Positions 12,549 through 24,572 of a DNA stretch of 64,000 nt are shown in pieces. Numbering within the stretch: position 1 is the first letter of the stretch; each line of letters begins with the position of its first letter. Where the stretch lies: the NCBI GenBank assembly GCA_963971575.1, contig OZ020611.1:22551279-22615278 (forward strand), read 5' to 3'. Under the pieces are notes generated by a model, which did not search any database, was not told the DNA's origin, and saw nothing but the letters and a program-made list of their open reading frames with translations. The stretch is from Liopterus haemorrhoidalis. Its lineage: Eukaryota; Arthropoda; Insecta; Coleoptera; Dytiscidae. A program made the position numbers and the translations under genes.

Positions 12549-12889
12549 GAAAAACATGGAACATTGTAACAATCGAACCGAGTTTACTTGGTAACGAGAT
12601 TTTTTTATGTAGTCAGTGGGTTTTTAATTCTTGCTCAGGCAAGTATACTGACAGTTTGTGCCTCCGGGCGAAAAGTGTTGTTCGTATTCCTTATACTAAA
12701 ATATGTAAGTGTAATATTTTAAGTGTAAATAAATTTACACTATCCTGCGATTTATGATAACTAACCTAAAACTAAAATCTTAATATATCTGATTTATTTA
12801 CTTAACAGCAAAATTAAAAAATGAAGAATCGTTTCTTTCCTATTCAAGGCATCTTTTAATAAGATGATTTTTTGGGGGGGATTATTGGG

Positions 12890-13070
12890 AGCACTGCCTA
12901 TAAACCAATAATTTCACTTATTATTAACTAAAAATCAAAAATATATATAAAATAGTTGTTCAGAATAAAACAAACGATTATTTTCTGTTCTAATTAAAAT
13001 TGAAATAAATCACTATTCATTTACGTTATAGTAAAAAAGTACCTAACAAAAACCGTATGTAGAACGGACA
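12890..13070 (+). repeat. dispersed repeat family C, copy 1
   Basis: The block with GATTATTTTCTGTTCTAATT and ending TACCTAACAAAAACCGTATG through a CTCC motif recurs at about 17480-17755 and 45430-45600. It has no open frame and the class is unknown. Confidence 0.5.
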
Positions 13071-13075
13071 CTCCA

Positions 13076-13126
13076 TTTTTTAGGGTTTTGTAGGTATGAC
13101 CAAAAAACCCTTACCGTCATTTTGTC

Positions 13127-13176
<50 letters not shown>

Positions 13177-13623
13177 TCGCTAAAAATTGTAGCCAAACGG
13201 CTAAACCTAGAGAGTTGCAATTTGGCATTCTCATACAACTCTTTGACCCGCACATAGGAAAAATACCAAAACATATAAAAAACATATCCCCCTAAAAATA
13301 TAAACAAATTTGTGCTCACCGAAAAAAAAAAAAAAATCTGAGTAGGGTATCAAATGAATGCCCTTAGTACGTAGATTAACGATCAAAATTTTATTTTTGC
13401 AAAATAAATTATTTTGACGCGATTTTTGCCAAAATTGTGCAAAAATTTTTGTCCCACACCCTGTAGCCCAGATGGTTTCAACTAAAAATCTGAAAAAATT
13501 AACAAAAAAAAAAAAATATTTTAACATAAAATTTGTTTTGGCATCCTAAATAATCATTATTCACTTACTAAATACCTGCGAAACCATGAATGTGTGAAAA
13601 TTCACACTTCACATCAATTTTTT
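13076..13623 (+). mobile_element. HINE-A repeat, internally deleted but with both ends
   Basis: The 5' end TTTTTTAGGGTTTTGTAGG, a long (GTCT)n tract at about 13127-13176, and the 3' end with stem-loop GTGTGAAAATTCACAC and TTTTTTA are all present. The middle, including the tRNA-like cassette, is deleted near 13500. Overlapping frames here are microsatellite artefacts. Confidence 0.8.
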
Positions 13624-14733
13624 ATTATTGATAACATTTTTTATTATTTAATATTTATAAATCAATTTCTCTGAGCAATAAGGGACACGTTAATTTTATA
13701 TGAGCGATGTATTTATTCGAAGTCTCAATATTTTTCTTATATGTAGGTCAGTGAACAGTATATGCATGCCAAATTTTAACTCTAGGTTCAGCCGTTTATC
13801 CACAATTTCTACTATACAGATCTACACATGAGTACGCTATAATGTACGAGTATGTTTTTCTTGGACATATCAAAGAAATTGTAAAAATGAGCTGTACAAA
13901 TTGTAGACTTCAGTTGCTATGAAATAATAATTAATGTTTGTGAAATGTTCATGGAATAGTTGATTAGAGATTGCATAAAATGCATTGGTAAAATCACGAT
14001 TCGGATTTTAAATGTCAAACCTTGAGAAAATTTAGTTCGGTCAGCCTTCGTTCGAGGCCGATGCTGGGCTATTATTAATTTGACAAAGAAATATAAATTA
14101 CAATGATAAGTAAAGAAATAGGAAAGAGTAAAAGAATAGAAACAATGGCAAAATAAAAGTAGTATTGAAGCGATTACAATAAACAATAGTTCACGAGACT
14201 TGATTGATACAGAACCGATAAACAAATATATATCTATTTCACACAATTTTATGTAAACTACTTAAATAAAACAATACTTCTTTCTCAACATCGGCGGCCA
14301 AGTAAATCCTCCTCAGTTAAGTATAGTCACTTAACTATTGAGAATAGAGGCGCTGTTGTCGCTTACAAAATGGCAATTGGAATAGGATATTTTTGCCATT
14401 AGCTATTTGATACACAACAATTCACATTGCAGTTAATTTTCTGTTGCGATTTTAAAGACATTTTATTAAAGTTTTCTTCACTTTAACACATACAAACAAT
14501 GCAATTAAATGAGACACATCCAACAAAATCCTATTCCTAGTGCTAATGACCATTGCAGTCGAAGCACTTTAATATTTAAAAAAAATCCTATTTTGTTAAG
14601 TTCCAAAATATTCCACTAGGCGTCACTTCAGTTATTGTCAGTTCTCAATATACTATTATATTTATTGAGAGCTTGTCTCCTTTTTTAAACTATCTTTATA
14701 AACTAATACTTACATCTTATCTATCATATATAT
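13624..14733. other. AT-rich unassigned sequence
   Basis: A 109-residue frame at 13917-14246 (minus) is hydrophobic but has no recognisable domain and no splice context, so it is not called. Nothing else is seen. Confidence 0.4.
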
Positions 14734-15599
14734 CTGGGGTCGGCAACCTTTTTGTCAATAAGGGCGCAATATAAATTCAAATGTTATTAAGGGCGCATAA
14801 AAACGTAAAATATGTAAAAACACTCGTGGTTGGCAAGGTCGTCTAATCTAAAAAAGGTCCTCACCTCCCAAAATCCAAGAGTGACGCGCAAAAAAAGTCC
14901 TCAGCTCTCAAAATCCAAGAGTGACGCGCAAAAAAAAAGTCCTCACCTCTCAAAATCCAAGTGATGAGCAAAAAAAAGGTCCTCACCTCTCAAAATCCAA
15001 GTGATGAGCAAAAAAAAGGTCCTCAGCTCTCAAAATCCAAGATTGACGCGCAAAAAAAGGTCCTCAGCTCTCAAAATCCAAGAGTGACGCGCAAAAAAAG
15101 TCCTCAGCTCTCAAAATCCAAGAGTGACGCGCAAAAAAAAAGTCCTCACCTCTCAAAATCCAAGTGATGAGCAAAAAAAAGGTCCTCACCTCTCAAAATC
15201 CAAGTGATGAGCAAAAAAAAGGTCCTCAGCTCTCAAAATCCAAGATTGACGCGCAAAAAAAGTCCTCAGCTCTCAAAATCCAAGAGTGACGCGCAAAAAA
15301 AGTCCTCAGCTCTCAAAATCCAAGAGTGACGCGCAAAAAAAGGTCCTCAGCTCTCAAAATCCAAGATTGACGCGCAAAAAAAGTCCTCAGCTCTCAAAAT
15401 CCAAGAGTGACGCGCAAAAAAAAGTCCTCACCTCTCAAAATCCAAGTGATGAGCAAAAAAAAGGTCCTCACCTCTCAAAATCCAAGTGATGAGCAAAAAA
15501 AGGGTCCTCGGTCCTCGTCTGGGTATTGGGCTCAGTATATGTGTGTCTCGATAGCGAGGGCGCCTAAAAATCCCACCGAGGGCGCCGTGCCGACCGCTG
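14734..15599. mobile_element. Charlie-like hAT element carrying a 40-bp tandem array
   Basis: The left end is CTGGGGTCGGCAACCTTTTT and the right end is the inverse of CAGCGGTCGGCACGGCGCCC. Flanks ATATATAT and ATCTATAT differ by one base. Most of the body is a tandem array, so all reading frames through it are repeat-driven. Confidence 0.7.
14854..15515. repeat. 40-bp minisatellite, about 16 units
   Basis: Two unit types alternate, both about 40 bp: one with GGTCCTCACCTCTCAAAATC then AAGTGATGAGC, the other with GTCCTCAGCTCTCAAAATCC then AGAGTGACGCGC. Related units in the opposite orientation occur at 5785-5880 and 33028-33180. Confidence 0.95.
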
Positions 15600-15896
15600 A
15601 TCTATATTAATAAAATTGAAGACTACATCTTTTTTTTTTCGGCCTTATATTTTATTTCTACACGTTTCAGACGATTATAAGACGATATCCGTAAAAAATC
15701 AATTCTTGTCTGTCTGAGATTCATGCAAAAACGGTTAAACATATTTTCACGTAATTTGGAATGATTATGGAATAAAACCAGGAATTGAACATTGGCTATA
15801 AGGCATTTCACAATTTATATTCTAGGGGGTGTTTCGGGGTTAAAACTATTTGTTAAAAACTTAAAATATCTACCTTATGTAAAATGTATATATTAA

Positions 15897-16651
15897 AAAA
15901 TTGATGTGAAGTGTGAATATTCACACATTCCAGGGTTTCGCAGGTATATAATAAGTGAAGGCGGTATGCTGAGTGTGTAGGACAAATTTTACTTTGTAGT
16001 AATCACGGCAAAATGAACGATATTTATAAAATAATTTATCGTCTGTTAATCATATAAGACTGGTTATTAAATTTACGCTCTTAAAAATTAAATACAACAT
16101 TTGTCAAAATATAACTAGAATTTTGACAAAATAATTTCAACATAATAAAAATGCAAAAAAAAAAAAACAAAAAATAAAATTCACTCCGTGTACTCGAACT
16201 CGAAACCCTTCGTTTTCCAGAGAATTTTAGCTTCCGACACCAACGCTCTAACACGTTGCGCCATCGTCGCCTTGTATGTGAGTGTCTTACATTGGTATAA
16301 CTTTTGTACTTTGTGAACCAAAAACCACAAAAAATGCGTTAGTTTCCGAAAACATAATCTGATCAAAAATTCCTGTTGTACTATTTCGGTTCACACCAAT
16401 ATACATTACTTAGAATTTTTTTAGATTTTTAGTTTAAACCATCTGGGCTACAGGGTGTGGGACAAAAATTTTTTTGCACAATTTTGGCAAAAATCGCATC
16501 AAAATAATTTATTTTGCAAAAATAAAAATTTGATCGTTAATAGTATGTTTTTTAGATGTTTTAGTATTTTTCCTATGTGCGGGTCAAAGAGTTGTATAAG
16601 CATGCCAAATTTCAACTCTAGGTTTAGCCGTTTGACTACAATTTTAACCGA

Positions 16652-16701
<50 letters not shown>

Positions 16702-16766
16702 GACAAAATGACGGTATAAGGGTTTTTTGGTCATACCTACAAAACCCTAATAAAAATTGTTTATAA
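15897..16766 (-). mobile_element. HINE-A repeat, near full length
   Basis: Read on the minus strand, the 5' end at 16766 is AGGGTTTTGTAGGTATGACC, followed by the (GTCT)n tract at 16655-16700. The 3' end at 15897-15950 has ATACCTGCGAAACCCTGGAA, stem GTGTGAATATTCACAC and the closing T-run. A tRNA-like cassette lies at about 16195-16275. Frames on both strands are repeat artefacts. Confidence 0.85.
16195..16275 (-). promoter_or_regulatory. tRNA-like pol III promoter cassette inside HINE-A
   Basis: The minus strand shows TGGCGCAACGTGTTAGAGCG as A box and GAGTTCGAGTAC as B box, about 50 bases apart. It is the same cassette type as at 9061-9135. Confidence 0.55.
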
Positions 16767-17755
16767 TAAGAAGACAAATCTTTTTGGTACAGTGTAGTTT
16801 TTCAATGATGAGTATTTGGGTTTACGGACAAAAAAAGGTTATATAAGAAAATAAATCTTTTATTTCTATGCATTTTTTCGTACTACAAAACACCCTAAAG
16901 CTAAACTTTTGAAATATCTCCCTAATTATTGACAAACGCAAAAACGTATATAACAAAAATTGTTGATAATAAGAAAAAAAAACTTTTTTGTTGTATATAC
17001 CTTTTCGATTGAATGAATATTTGGGGAGTTACGGGGGTACTTCCTAGAACTAAAAACTTGAAAAATGTCACTTATTATTTACTTTATATCAAAATGTATA
17101 TGAGGAAACATTTTTTTTTTTTTTTTCATCACAGTTTTTACTAAGATTATTTAGGGGCCAAGGGAAGTGTTACTTATAAGCAGAGGCGGATTTAACGTCG
17201 GGCGCAGCGGGCGCGCGCCCTGCGCCTCGACTTCTGAAGGGCCCCGCAAAACCCCAACTTTCCACTAATGACACCAAGTGTTGTTTCATATGTATAATTT
17301 TAATTACTAACAAGTTTACAATCGGCGGTAAAACCTGATAGTATGTTTATATTCGCTTATTTATTTTAAAATATGGTTAACATGTATTTTCCCTGTCTCT
17401 CTCTTTTTTAAGGGGCCCAATTTTGTCTCGTGTGCCCGGGGCCTCAACCAGCCTTAATCCACCTCTGCTTATAAGGTTGAAATCATTTACTTAACAGTAA
17501 AAATGAATATGAGAAAAGAATCTGTTCCTCTTTGTTTAATTCAGTTTTTTAATAAGATATATATAAGGGGAGCTATGGGGAGAGCTACTTATAAACGAAG
17601 TATCTCTCTCATTATTTGTTATTTTACTTTCAAAAATATATGCAAAAAAGTAGTTAAGAATAAAGAAACGATTATATTGTGTAACTGAAATGCACTTTAC
17701 AGCAAAATATACATTACCAAAACTGTACGCAGTACGGGTACTCCAGCTAGTAAAA
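16767..17755. other. unassigned repeats around a hAT MITE
   Basis: Besides the MITE at 17181-17467, the stretch 17480-17755 is copy 2 of repeat family C, and 16790-17150 holds related motifs. The MITE probably split an older repeat. Confidence 0.4.
17181..17467. mobile_element. hAT MITE with 8-bp TSD CTTATAAG
   Basis: A 287-bp element with ends CAGAGGCGGATTTAACG and the inverse CAGAGGTGGATTAAGG is flanked by identical CTTATAAG octamers (17173-17180, 17468-17475). The CAGAGGCGGAT terminus and the GGGGCCC-rich subterminal region are typical of hAT elements. No coding remains. Confidence 0.9.
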
Positions 17756-17973
17756 TATATATCTCTGCTCCATAATTAAAACATAAAAAGCAAACAAAAT
17801 ATTTATTTCCATGTATAAAACACATTTAAGTCACACTAACCTACAGATAAATTTAAACTTGTGTAAACAAATAAAAATGTCAAAAAACAATATCACTTTT
17901 CAGAGAGGACACCGTTTCTAGGTCTCCTCACAAAAGCGACACGATACTATTGAAAAAGCACTATCGATAAGTT

Positions 17974-18089
17974 TTCTTAAATTTATTTTAATGGCCTTTA
18001 CTGTTTCTGCAATTAGGATTAGCCAGGACAATTTTTATTTTTGAAAATTCCATGCTTGAACGAGTTTCAAACCCGAGATGCCGGTCGGC
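17974..18089 (-). mobile_element. tRNA-derived SINE, short copy with TSD
   Basis: The body matches the minus-strand SINE at 21726-21939 (AGCCGACCGG head, decayed B box GGGTTTGAAAC, GTCCTGGCTAATCC). Flanks TATCGATAAGTT and TTTCGATAAGTT form a 12-bp duplication with one mismatch. The A-box region is deleted. Confidence 0.65.
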
Positions 18090-18101
18090 TTTCGATAAGT
18101 T

Positions 18102-19457
18102 ACAGAATACTAACAGGAGGTGTTGAAAATTCAAACTTTCGACAGGACACTGAAATGACGAGTCGAAAAGTATATCTTTTTGTAAATCTATTTGTAAATC
18201 TGTAATAATTGCATTTACAAATTTTTCCACAAGCTACTGACTTGTGGATTTATGAAATTACAAGCGCATTGCACAGAATTGCACCATTAATTGGAGGATT
18301 TGTATGAATTGTACCAAAAGTTCTGCCTGAAAATTTCCTATTACACAGAGAGAGATTTATTTTTAACAACTTTTATCTGAAATATTTCAAACTAGATAAC
18401 TAGCTTTATGACAAATGTTGTCATGCAAAATGAGATATACAAATATTAGTAGTCTGCGAGTGATAAAATCTGCGAAAACGAACAATAAGGTCAATTATTT
18501 TGACTAGAAACATCCAGATAAGTGTTAGAAGTGTTAGATTTTATTTATTATTCTTCCGAACAACAACAAACTATGTCGATATTTTTAGTTCATTGCACGA
18601 GTTCATGCTCCACACATGTGGCCAGCCTTTGTCGCTGAGATAAAGTTTGTTGGCCCTGAAAACTCAAGGAACTCGTGTTTTATGAGTTTATGTCAGGTCA
18701 GTACCAGTGATAGAGAGGATTTGAAATATCTTACATACTATGTTGGACAGTGGTGTAGTTCTCTCTACTCTTTGAGGGGGGTTTAGTTTCGTTTTTCTAA
18801 ACTCATATGAATAGTCTTGGGGAAGAAAGACATTAGTCCAGGGGGTCTATTCTGTAACTTCTCGACAGTCACATGCACAGTATCATGTCACCTATGCACA
18901 CTACACTGTCTCCGTAGACTGTCCTTTGTGATGCTGTTTTGTATTCGGCATTATCAAAAATAAGTAGCGCCATTTTGAAGTTTTGACATATTCTGATAGT
19001 CAGAATAAATTTCAAACAGGGAGTTATTTTGAATAGAAATGCCAAAGTCTTACAAAATATTAATAATAATTACGAATATATATCGAATTCCTGCAAGAAT
19101 GTTGACTATAAGATAACGTTGTCACTGGGATCAATGGAGAGGATTGCAGATTCCATTGGATAAATTGCGTAAATCAGCTTATTGAGATTAATTAAATTTT
19201 ATTAGAAGTATATTTTGTTTAATATAAATTAGTTAAAGAACACAAAAAAAATATAAAAAATACCCAAGAAATAATTCTGGTTACGCGCCTGCTTTCAACT
19301 GCTACTGCGTTACGGGTATTCCTGACAGCGACGTGATTTCCAACATTTAGGGAAGTTTTAGCAAGTAATGTACTACATTTCTTAATTTCATATAATCTAA
19401 ACATTAATTTATAATGTTTTGCTCTCTAATGTTTTATACAGAATGAAACTATACTAT
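18102..19457. other. unassigned sequence
   Basis: GGGGGTCTATTCTGTAACTT at 18840 resembles ends of some cut-and-paste elements, but no partner end was found. No gene seen. Confidence 0.35.
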
Positions 19458-20547
19458 GGGCCGAGAGTTCCAGTTCCTAATAAACTCCCTAATAGTTATT
19501 AGACACAATATATTTATGAAGCTAATAAATTTATTGGTGATTTCCAAGTTACAAAATCCTTCTAATAGTTTATTAGCAACATAATTTTTTGTTTTTGTAT
19601 TGGTATTTCTTATGAAGATAGTAACACGGTGCAAGAGGGATAGAGCTATACGTAAATTTGTAGAGCTAAAGTGAGATGAAATTTTGACACTGAATATTTT
19701 GACATTAAATATTTTGACAATGAATAGTTTGACTTTACATTTAATGACATTACGTATATTTTTTGTGTTACTGTTAAAATGACAATTAAACGGCGTTCAA
19801 CAAATTTTATCACAGAAAAAGAAGACAATATAGATAGAAGAGAAGTTAATAAAAACATCATTTTATAATACAAAAGTGACTGAAAATAAGAAGACAGCCG
19901 TATTTTGTTTTATTTTACATTCCTTAAACAATATGAATTAAACTTATCAGCAATTTTCAGTCACACATCTTTATTATTCTGCCAATAATTGCGTCTGTCT
20001 TCTTATTTTCTATCATTTTTATATAAATAGTAATGCTTACAGCATTGTTTGTAATGTGTTGTAATCGTAATTGAAATAAATACATATGTACATATATAAA
20101 AATAAAAGACAATGTTTATTTAAAAATATATATCTATATATTGTTCTTTATATACCACATTTACAATAAATGCCCAAAATATTCTAAAAACGGTTGTCCA
20201 TATTTTATAAATTCATCCAAACAGATCGTCGATTTCGTCAAAATACAACTAAAATGTATATAAAACACTAAAATCACCATTATAGAAATGTTTAAAAACT
20301 ACACATTCATATATTCTTTTAAAATTATACTGTTTTTCAATTAAAATTTAAATATTAACACATTTTGCGAACTTGTTTTTTGTTATATGTCACTTTATTA
20401 AGCACTTCATGTTGCCTATAAGTTATTAGACAAATAAGCCTATTTATTAGCAACCTATTAACTATTTCGGGGTGGAACTCACGGAAAAAAAATTATGTTG
20501 CTAATAAACTTATTGGACAGTTTATTAGCAACTGGAACTCTCGGCCC
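19458..20547. mobile_element. DNA transposon with long TIRs, family unknown
   Basis: The left end GGGCCGAGAGTTCCAGTTCC and the right end, inverse of GGGCCGAGAGTTCCAGTTGC, match closely, and the match continues into CTAATAAACT. The interior has repeated TTATTAGCAA motifs and an imperfect 17-bp repeat at 19680-19755, but no transposase. TA lies next to both ends with one extra base on the left, so the TSD is unsure. Confidence 0.65.
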
Positions 20548-20726
20548 TAAATTGTCAAATTAACTTTATAACATACATACATTAAACTAAAAATTAAAAA
20601 AAAAATAAAATAAATTTCTGCTCAATAATATATTTACTAAAATTAGTCACCTGATAACTATTTTAAAAAATCAGCATAGTTCTAGTGACTGTCATTATAA
20701 CATAACTGTTGCAGTAACGTTTTTAT

Positions 20727-21122
20727 AATTGAGGGGGCTAGAATCAAAAGGATTTAAGCACATAATTTAAAGTTGCGAGAAAATTAGCTTCAAAGTTAAT
20801 TGCTCTAAGAGATTTTTTTTAGTTTTAAGATAAGTAAAACAGCGAATCTCTCTCCATCTTAATTGGTATCCATCAGTATTGTTCTTAGGATCTTGCAGTA
20901 AAATGATTCAAGCGTACTTAAATCGTTTTACCAATAACTGAAATAGTAATTTAGTTTTTCATTTTTTTTTTTTTTAAGTTTGATATAGGGTGTTAGTAAA
21001 ACGAATTCTGTTGAAATCGTTTTACTATCTAATAATAATAAAGTTTAACTGACAAAATATTAACTTGGCTTAAATTTAGAAAAAATTGCACTTTAATCAT
21101 TTTACTTCTAACCCCCTCAATT
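20727..21122. mobile_element. MITE with AATTGAGGGGG ends
   Basis: AATTGAGGGGGCTAGAA at the left is matched by the inverse of AATTGAGGGGGTTAGAA at the right, continuing as an imperfect match for about 30 bp. The 396-bp body has no open frame. TSD not resolved. Confidence 0.6.
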
Positions 21123-21725
21123 GTGTGTGATAGAATTGTAAAAAAATTAAAGTATTTATGGAACTCGCAAGATACTGTTAAAATGCTTCGGCGAGCCGAT
21201 AGTCAATCGAACGGTAAGCAATGGAACCTTCAGAACCTTCCATTTTGCGGGTTTCCGGTACCGGCCTGGCTTTTAAGTTTAGTGTTAATCTTCGGTTGCG
21301 GTTTTGTAATCTTAGTGGGATTCTCGCCTTTCTAGGGTTCATTTCCGGTTTGGTTTTCCAGCTCAGGCAATAACCATGCACTTGCATGAGAGGATAAATC
21401 TGACGCTCGATTGACACATGTGCGCATGCTTCAAAATGATCTTGAGCGAAGATTAAAAATATAATATTCTGATTTATTGTGGATATATTTAAGATTATCA
21501 TTAATACATCAATAATAAGACAATAATAATCAACAATTTATTATTTATTTATTTATTTAATAGAACAGCACGTAGCTAATATGAACAATAATACAAAACA
21601 AGAAAAAACAAAAAAAAACAAAAAGGAACAAATGTCACAGTGTTGTCGATAGTCATAAAATTATTGTTAAGCAACAAATAATTCATTCTTAAGTTATAAT
21701 TTGTTTAAATAAATACAAAGGAGAT

Positions 21726-21939
21726 TATTTTTTTTGACAATTATAATAATAATAATAATAATCTTTATTTTACAATATAATACAATACAATATTTGAATA
21801 TGGATATTTTATGATGAATCAATTTAATTAGCCAGGACAATTTTTTTATTTGAGAGAATTTCCATGCCTGAACGGGATTCGAACCCGAGACCTTCGCAAC
21901 GCAGAGCACATGTGTTACCACTACGCTACGCCGGTCGGC
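21726..21939 (-). mobile_element. tRNA-derived SINE with 12-bp TSD
   Basis: On the minus strand the element starts with AGCCGACCGGCGTAGCGTAG, contains an A box (TAGCGTAGTGGTAAC) and a perfect B box (GGTTCGAATCC), and ends in an ATT-rich tail with (TTA)n. TACAAAGGAGAT flanks it on both sides (21714-21725 and 21940-21951). This is the best-preserved of three copies in the window. Confidence 0.85.
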
Positions 21940-21951
21940 TACAAAGGAGAT

Positions 21952-23601
21952 AAAATGAATGAAATTACACGTGTGTGCGTGTAACTACTCACACAGTTAA
22001 GACAAAAAAAAGTTACTTCTGTATTTTTTGAATAATATTTTCTTCCTCTTGCGTTGTTAGTTTTTTAAAATATGCGACTTCTTAATTTTTTTACTGGTAC
22101 TAAATATAGAAATTTGTTTATTCATTTTTTTATTACTTGGTTCAAATTTTGTCGTATCTAGTTGCTGTTTCAGTTTTTTCTTTTCTTTGTTAATTTCTAA
22201 ACATTTTCTATAAGTATAGGGGAAAAATTTTAAGATCGCAACGCCAAGCGGATTTTTTTGAAACTATTCTAAATCAGATACCACTTGACATTTACTAGTA
22301 AATAATAGCGAAAAGTGTATCAAAAAACGACAAAAAATAAATAATTGTTTGGGATTTTCTGATTTTGTGAAGTGACATTACTTGTAAACATCTAAAATAC
22401 TACATTTTGTGATCTGGTTTTAAGTTATGGCGGTTTTCCATTGTCGATTATTTTAACTATATTGGGGGAAATAATAATTCCCGTGTTGTTTACCAAGGGG
22501 TAGAAATCTACAATGCTGGGCATATAATATTGTGTGGAGTCACTGAAAAAAACAGAGAGTTCATAAAGATTTATGCATTATGCCTACAAACTTGTGCATT
22601 ACAAACCCACACACAATAACAGGAATTTTCAAGATATGCGATAATAAATACAAAATTGAAAATATTTTTTGTAGTCACTATCATTAAAATGTAATGAGCA
22701 AACTTTGATATAAGGGATCACTTTTTTTCCAATTTTTAAATTGTTTATCTAAACATCGCGTCGATTCCTAACCTCTTGCTTTCCCAATTTTGTTTCGAAC
22801 CGTACGGTGTCTGATATTAGTGGAAACAAATGAAACGATATTTCCGGGTTCTTCTTTGCAATGAATTGCACATAGGCACACAACAATATGTATTATACAT
22901 TTTCAATGATTATAATAAAACTTTAAAAACAAACTTCATACAAAACCAATACACAAAACGAAATGTTATCTGATGTACACAAGTTCATGAAACGCTCACC
23001 AGATGGTAGGGTGCTTAGCTGCAAATCCCTATAAACCCAAAGATTGGGCTTCTCATAATAATTTGTGAAAAAATATTCACCAAATTTTTTCTTGTCATTG
23101 TCCGAAAGTAAAAAACTATTGCTTTTGGTAACATTTCTATAAATTTTGATTCTTCAAGGGTTATTTGTAGAGTTTTTAAAGTTTGGTGCCCAGCACTGCA
23201 CACCAGGCAAAACACCATTGTAAAACACTTAATTTATATCGGAAATAAAAACATTGCAATTTATTAAAACGATTTTTTTGAAAATTTTACAAAAAAAAAA
23301 AAATCATGAACAGTATTGTCCTGCCTGTTTGTAAACATACATAACCCCTCGCCATATTCGTCGATTGCCATTAAAATTTATCTTATGAATACTTTTTAAA
23401 TAGACATTTAAATTATATTGTTTTGAAAATATTTTATTGCAAATTAATCACATCACAGACATTTTCAATTTATTTAAAAATGTGTGCTCTGCATATAAGT
23501 ACATGTAAAAACAACAGTGGTTTCCTCGTTTCCCGCTACACTGGAACGCATGCGCATATGTGTCAATCGAGCGTCATATTTATCCTCTCATTGCACTTGC
23601 A
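21952..23601. other. unassigned sequence before the composite hAT
   Basis: No gene could be supported. A stretch of about 47 bases at 23543-23600 is the inverse of 21376-21427. A 67-residue minus frame at 23015-23218 with one CxxC is too weak to call. Confidence 0.4.
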
Positions 23602-23750
23602 GTGTAGACCAGTGCTTCTTAAACTTTTTGATGTCGCGGCTCCCTTGCATCACAAATCGATAGCGTACGGTCCAACTAATTTTTTTTTTTTTTTTAACCC
23701 AGGGTTTATAAAAAAAATATTTTTCTTGTTTGAAATATACGACAGTAGGT

Positions 23751-24567
23751 TAGGGCTGCCATACGTCCCGGTACACCGGGACATGTCCCGGTTTTGAGGT
23801 TTGTGTCCCAGTGTCCCGGTCCAAGAGTCATTTGTCCCGGTCGATTTAAAATTTATGCATATTAAAAAATTATTTTTCGCTAATATTGTACATATACATA
23901 TATACATACTATATATAAATTATATAACAGATTCGAGGTCCGAAATGTTCCGGAGTAATGCCTAGTACCAGTCAGCTAGTGTCTAATTAATTAAAACCCA
24001 TTGGACAGATGAGCGCAATTCGCTTTCTATTGACACCGTGAAAAGCATAATTTAATGTGTTTTAAATTATAAAATGTCATGCATTGAATTCTATAATTAT
24101 ATAAAAGGGGAAAAAGAACTGCTCCTAAAAACGAAAACATCGGAGAAGTATGATTGGGCAAATAAGAGCGATGATAAAGAAGCCACCGAAGTCGGGGAAG
24201 GGGGAGAGTAAAGGCAAGAGAAGAATGGAATGTAAGGTTCTATTTGGTTTTATTAAATTGAATCGCCCATTAATTTATATTATATTATTTTAGATTTGAT
24301 AAAGAGGCATCCACAAAAAAAACATCAAATTTTTCCAGTCGAACTGAGTGTTCCAAAATGATTCACCATTGATCCCAACGTTTTGCTCTTGGAATACCTA
24401 TTATCAATCTCTAGTTTAATTATTTTTTTTGTCTTTAAATTTTTTAATTTTTTTAAAATATTGTGCAATTTTTTATAATAAAGGTATTATTGTCAATAAA
24501 AGTTTTTTTAAGTCGTTTTTGGGGGGGGGGGGTCCCGGTCGGTAGTCCGACAATTATGGCAGCCCTA
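23751..24567. mobile_element. hAT-like element with TSD CAGTAGGT
   Basis: Ends TAGGGCTGCCATA and TATGGCAGCCCTA are perfect inverses over 13 bp, flanked by CAGTAGGT octamers (23743-23750, 24568-24575). Subterminal GTCCCGGT motifs occur at both ends. A frame fragment near 24110-24220 may be transposase remains but cannot be assigned. The right TSD copy is also the left end of the mariner, so this element landed across the mariner boundary. Confidence 0.85.
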
Positions 24568-24572
24568 CAGTA

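Noticed and set aside
13917..14246. 109-residue hydrophobic frame on the minus strand
   Set aside because: No recognisable domain, AT-driven composition, no splice context; looks like chance.
14854..15515. CRISPR-like array
   Set aside because: Units are contiguous with no unique spacers and lie inside a hAT in an animal genome.
14961..15610. Basic Lys/Ser-rich repetitive proteins of about 67 residues
   Set aside because: They are translations of a 40-bp minisatellite.
16455..16777. Frames of 92-103 residues on both strands
   Set aside because: They run through the (GTCT)n tract and T-rich ends of a HINE-A repeat.
21726..21939. Possible genuine tRNA gene on the minus strand
   Set aside because: A and B boxes are present but the sequence has a SINE body, tail and TSD, and no closed acceptor stem was seen.
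23015..23218. 67-residue minus frame with a CxxC, perhaps a ZAD-type zinc finger
   Set aside because: Only one Cys pair is present and no further finger follows.
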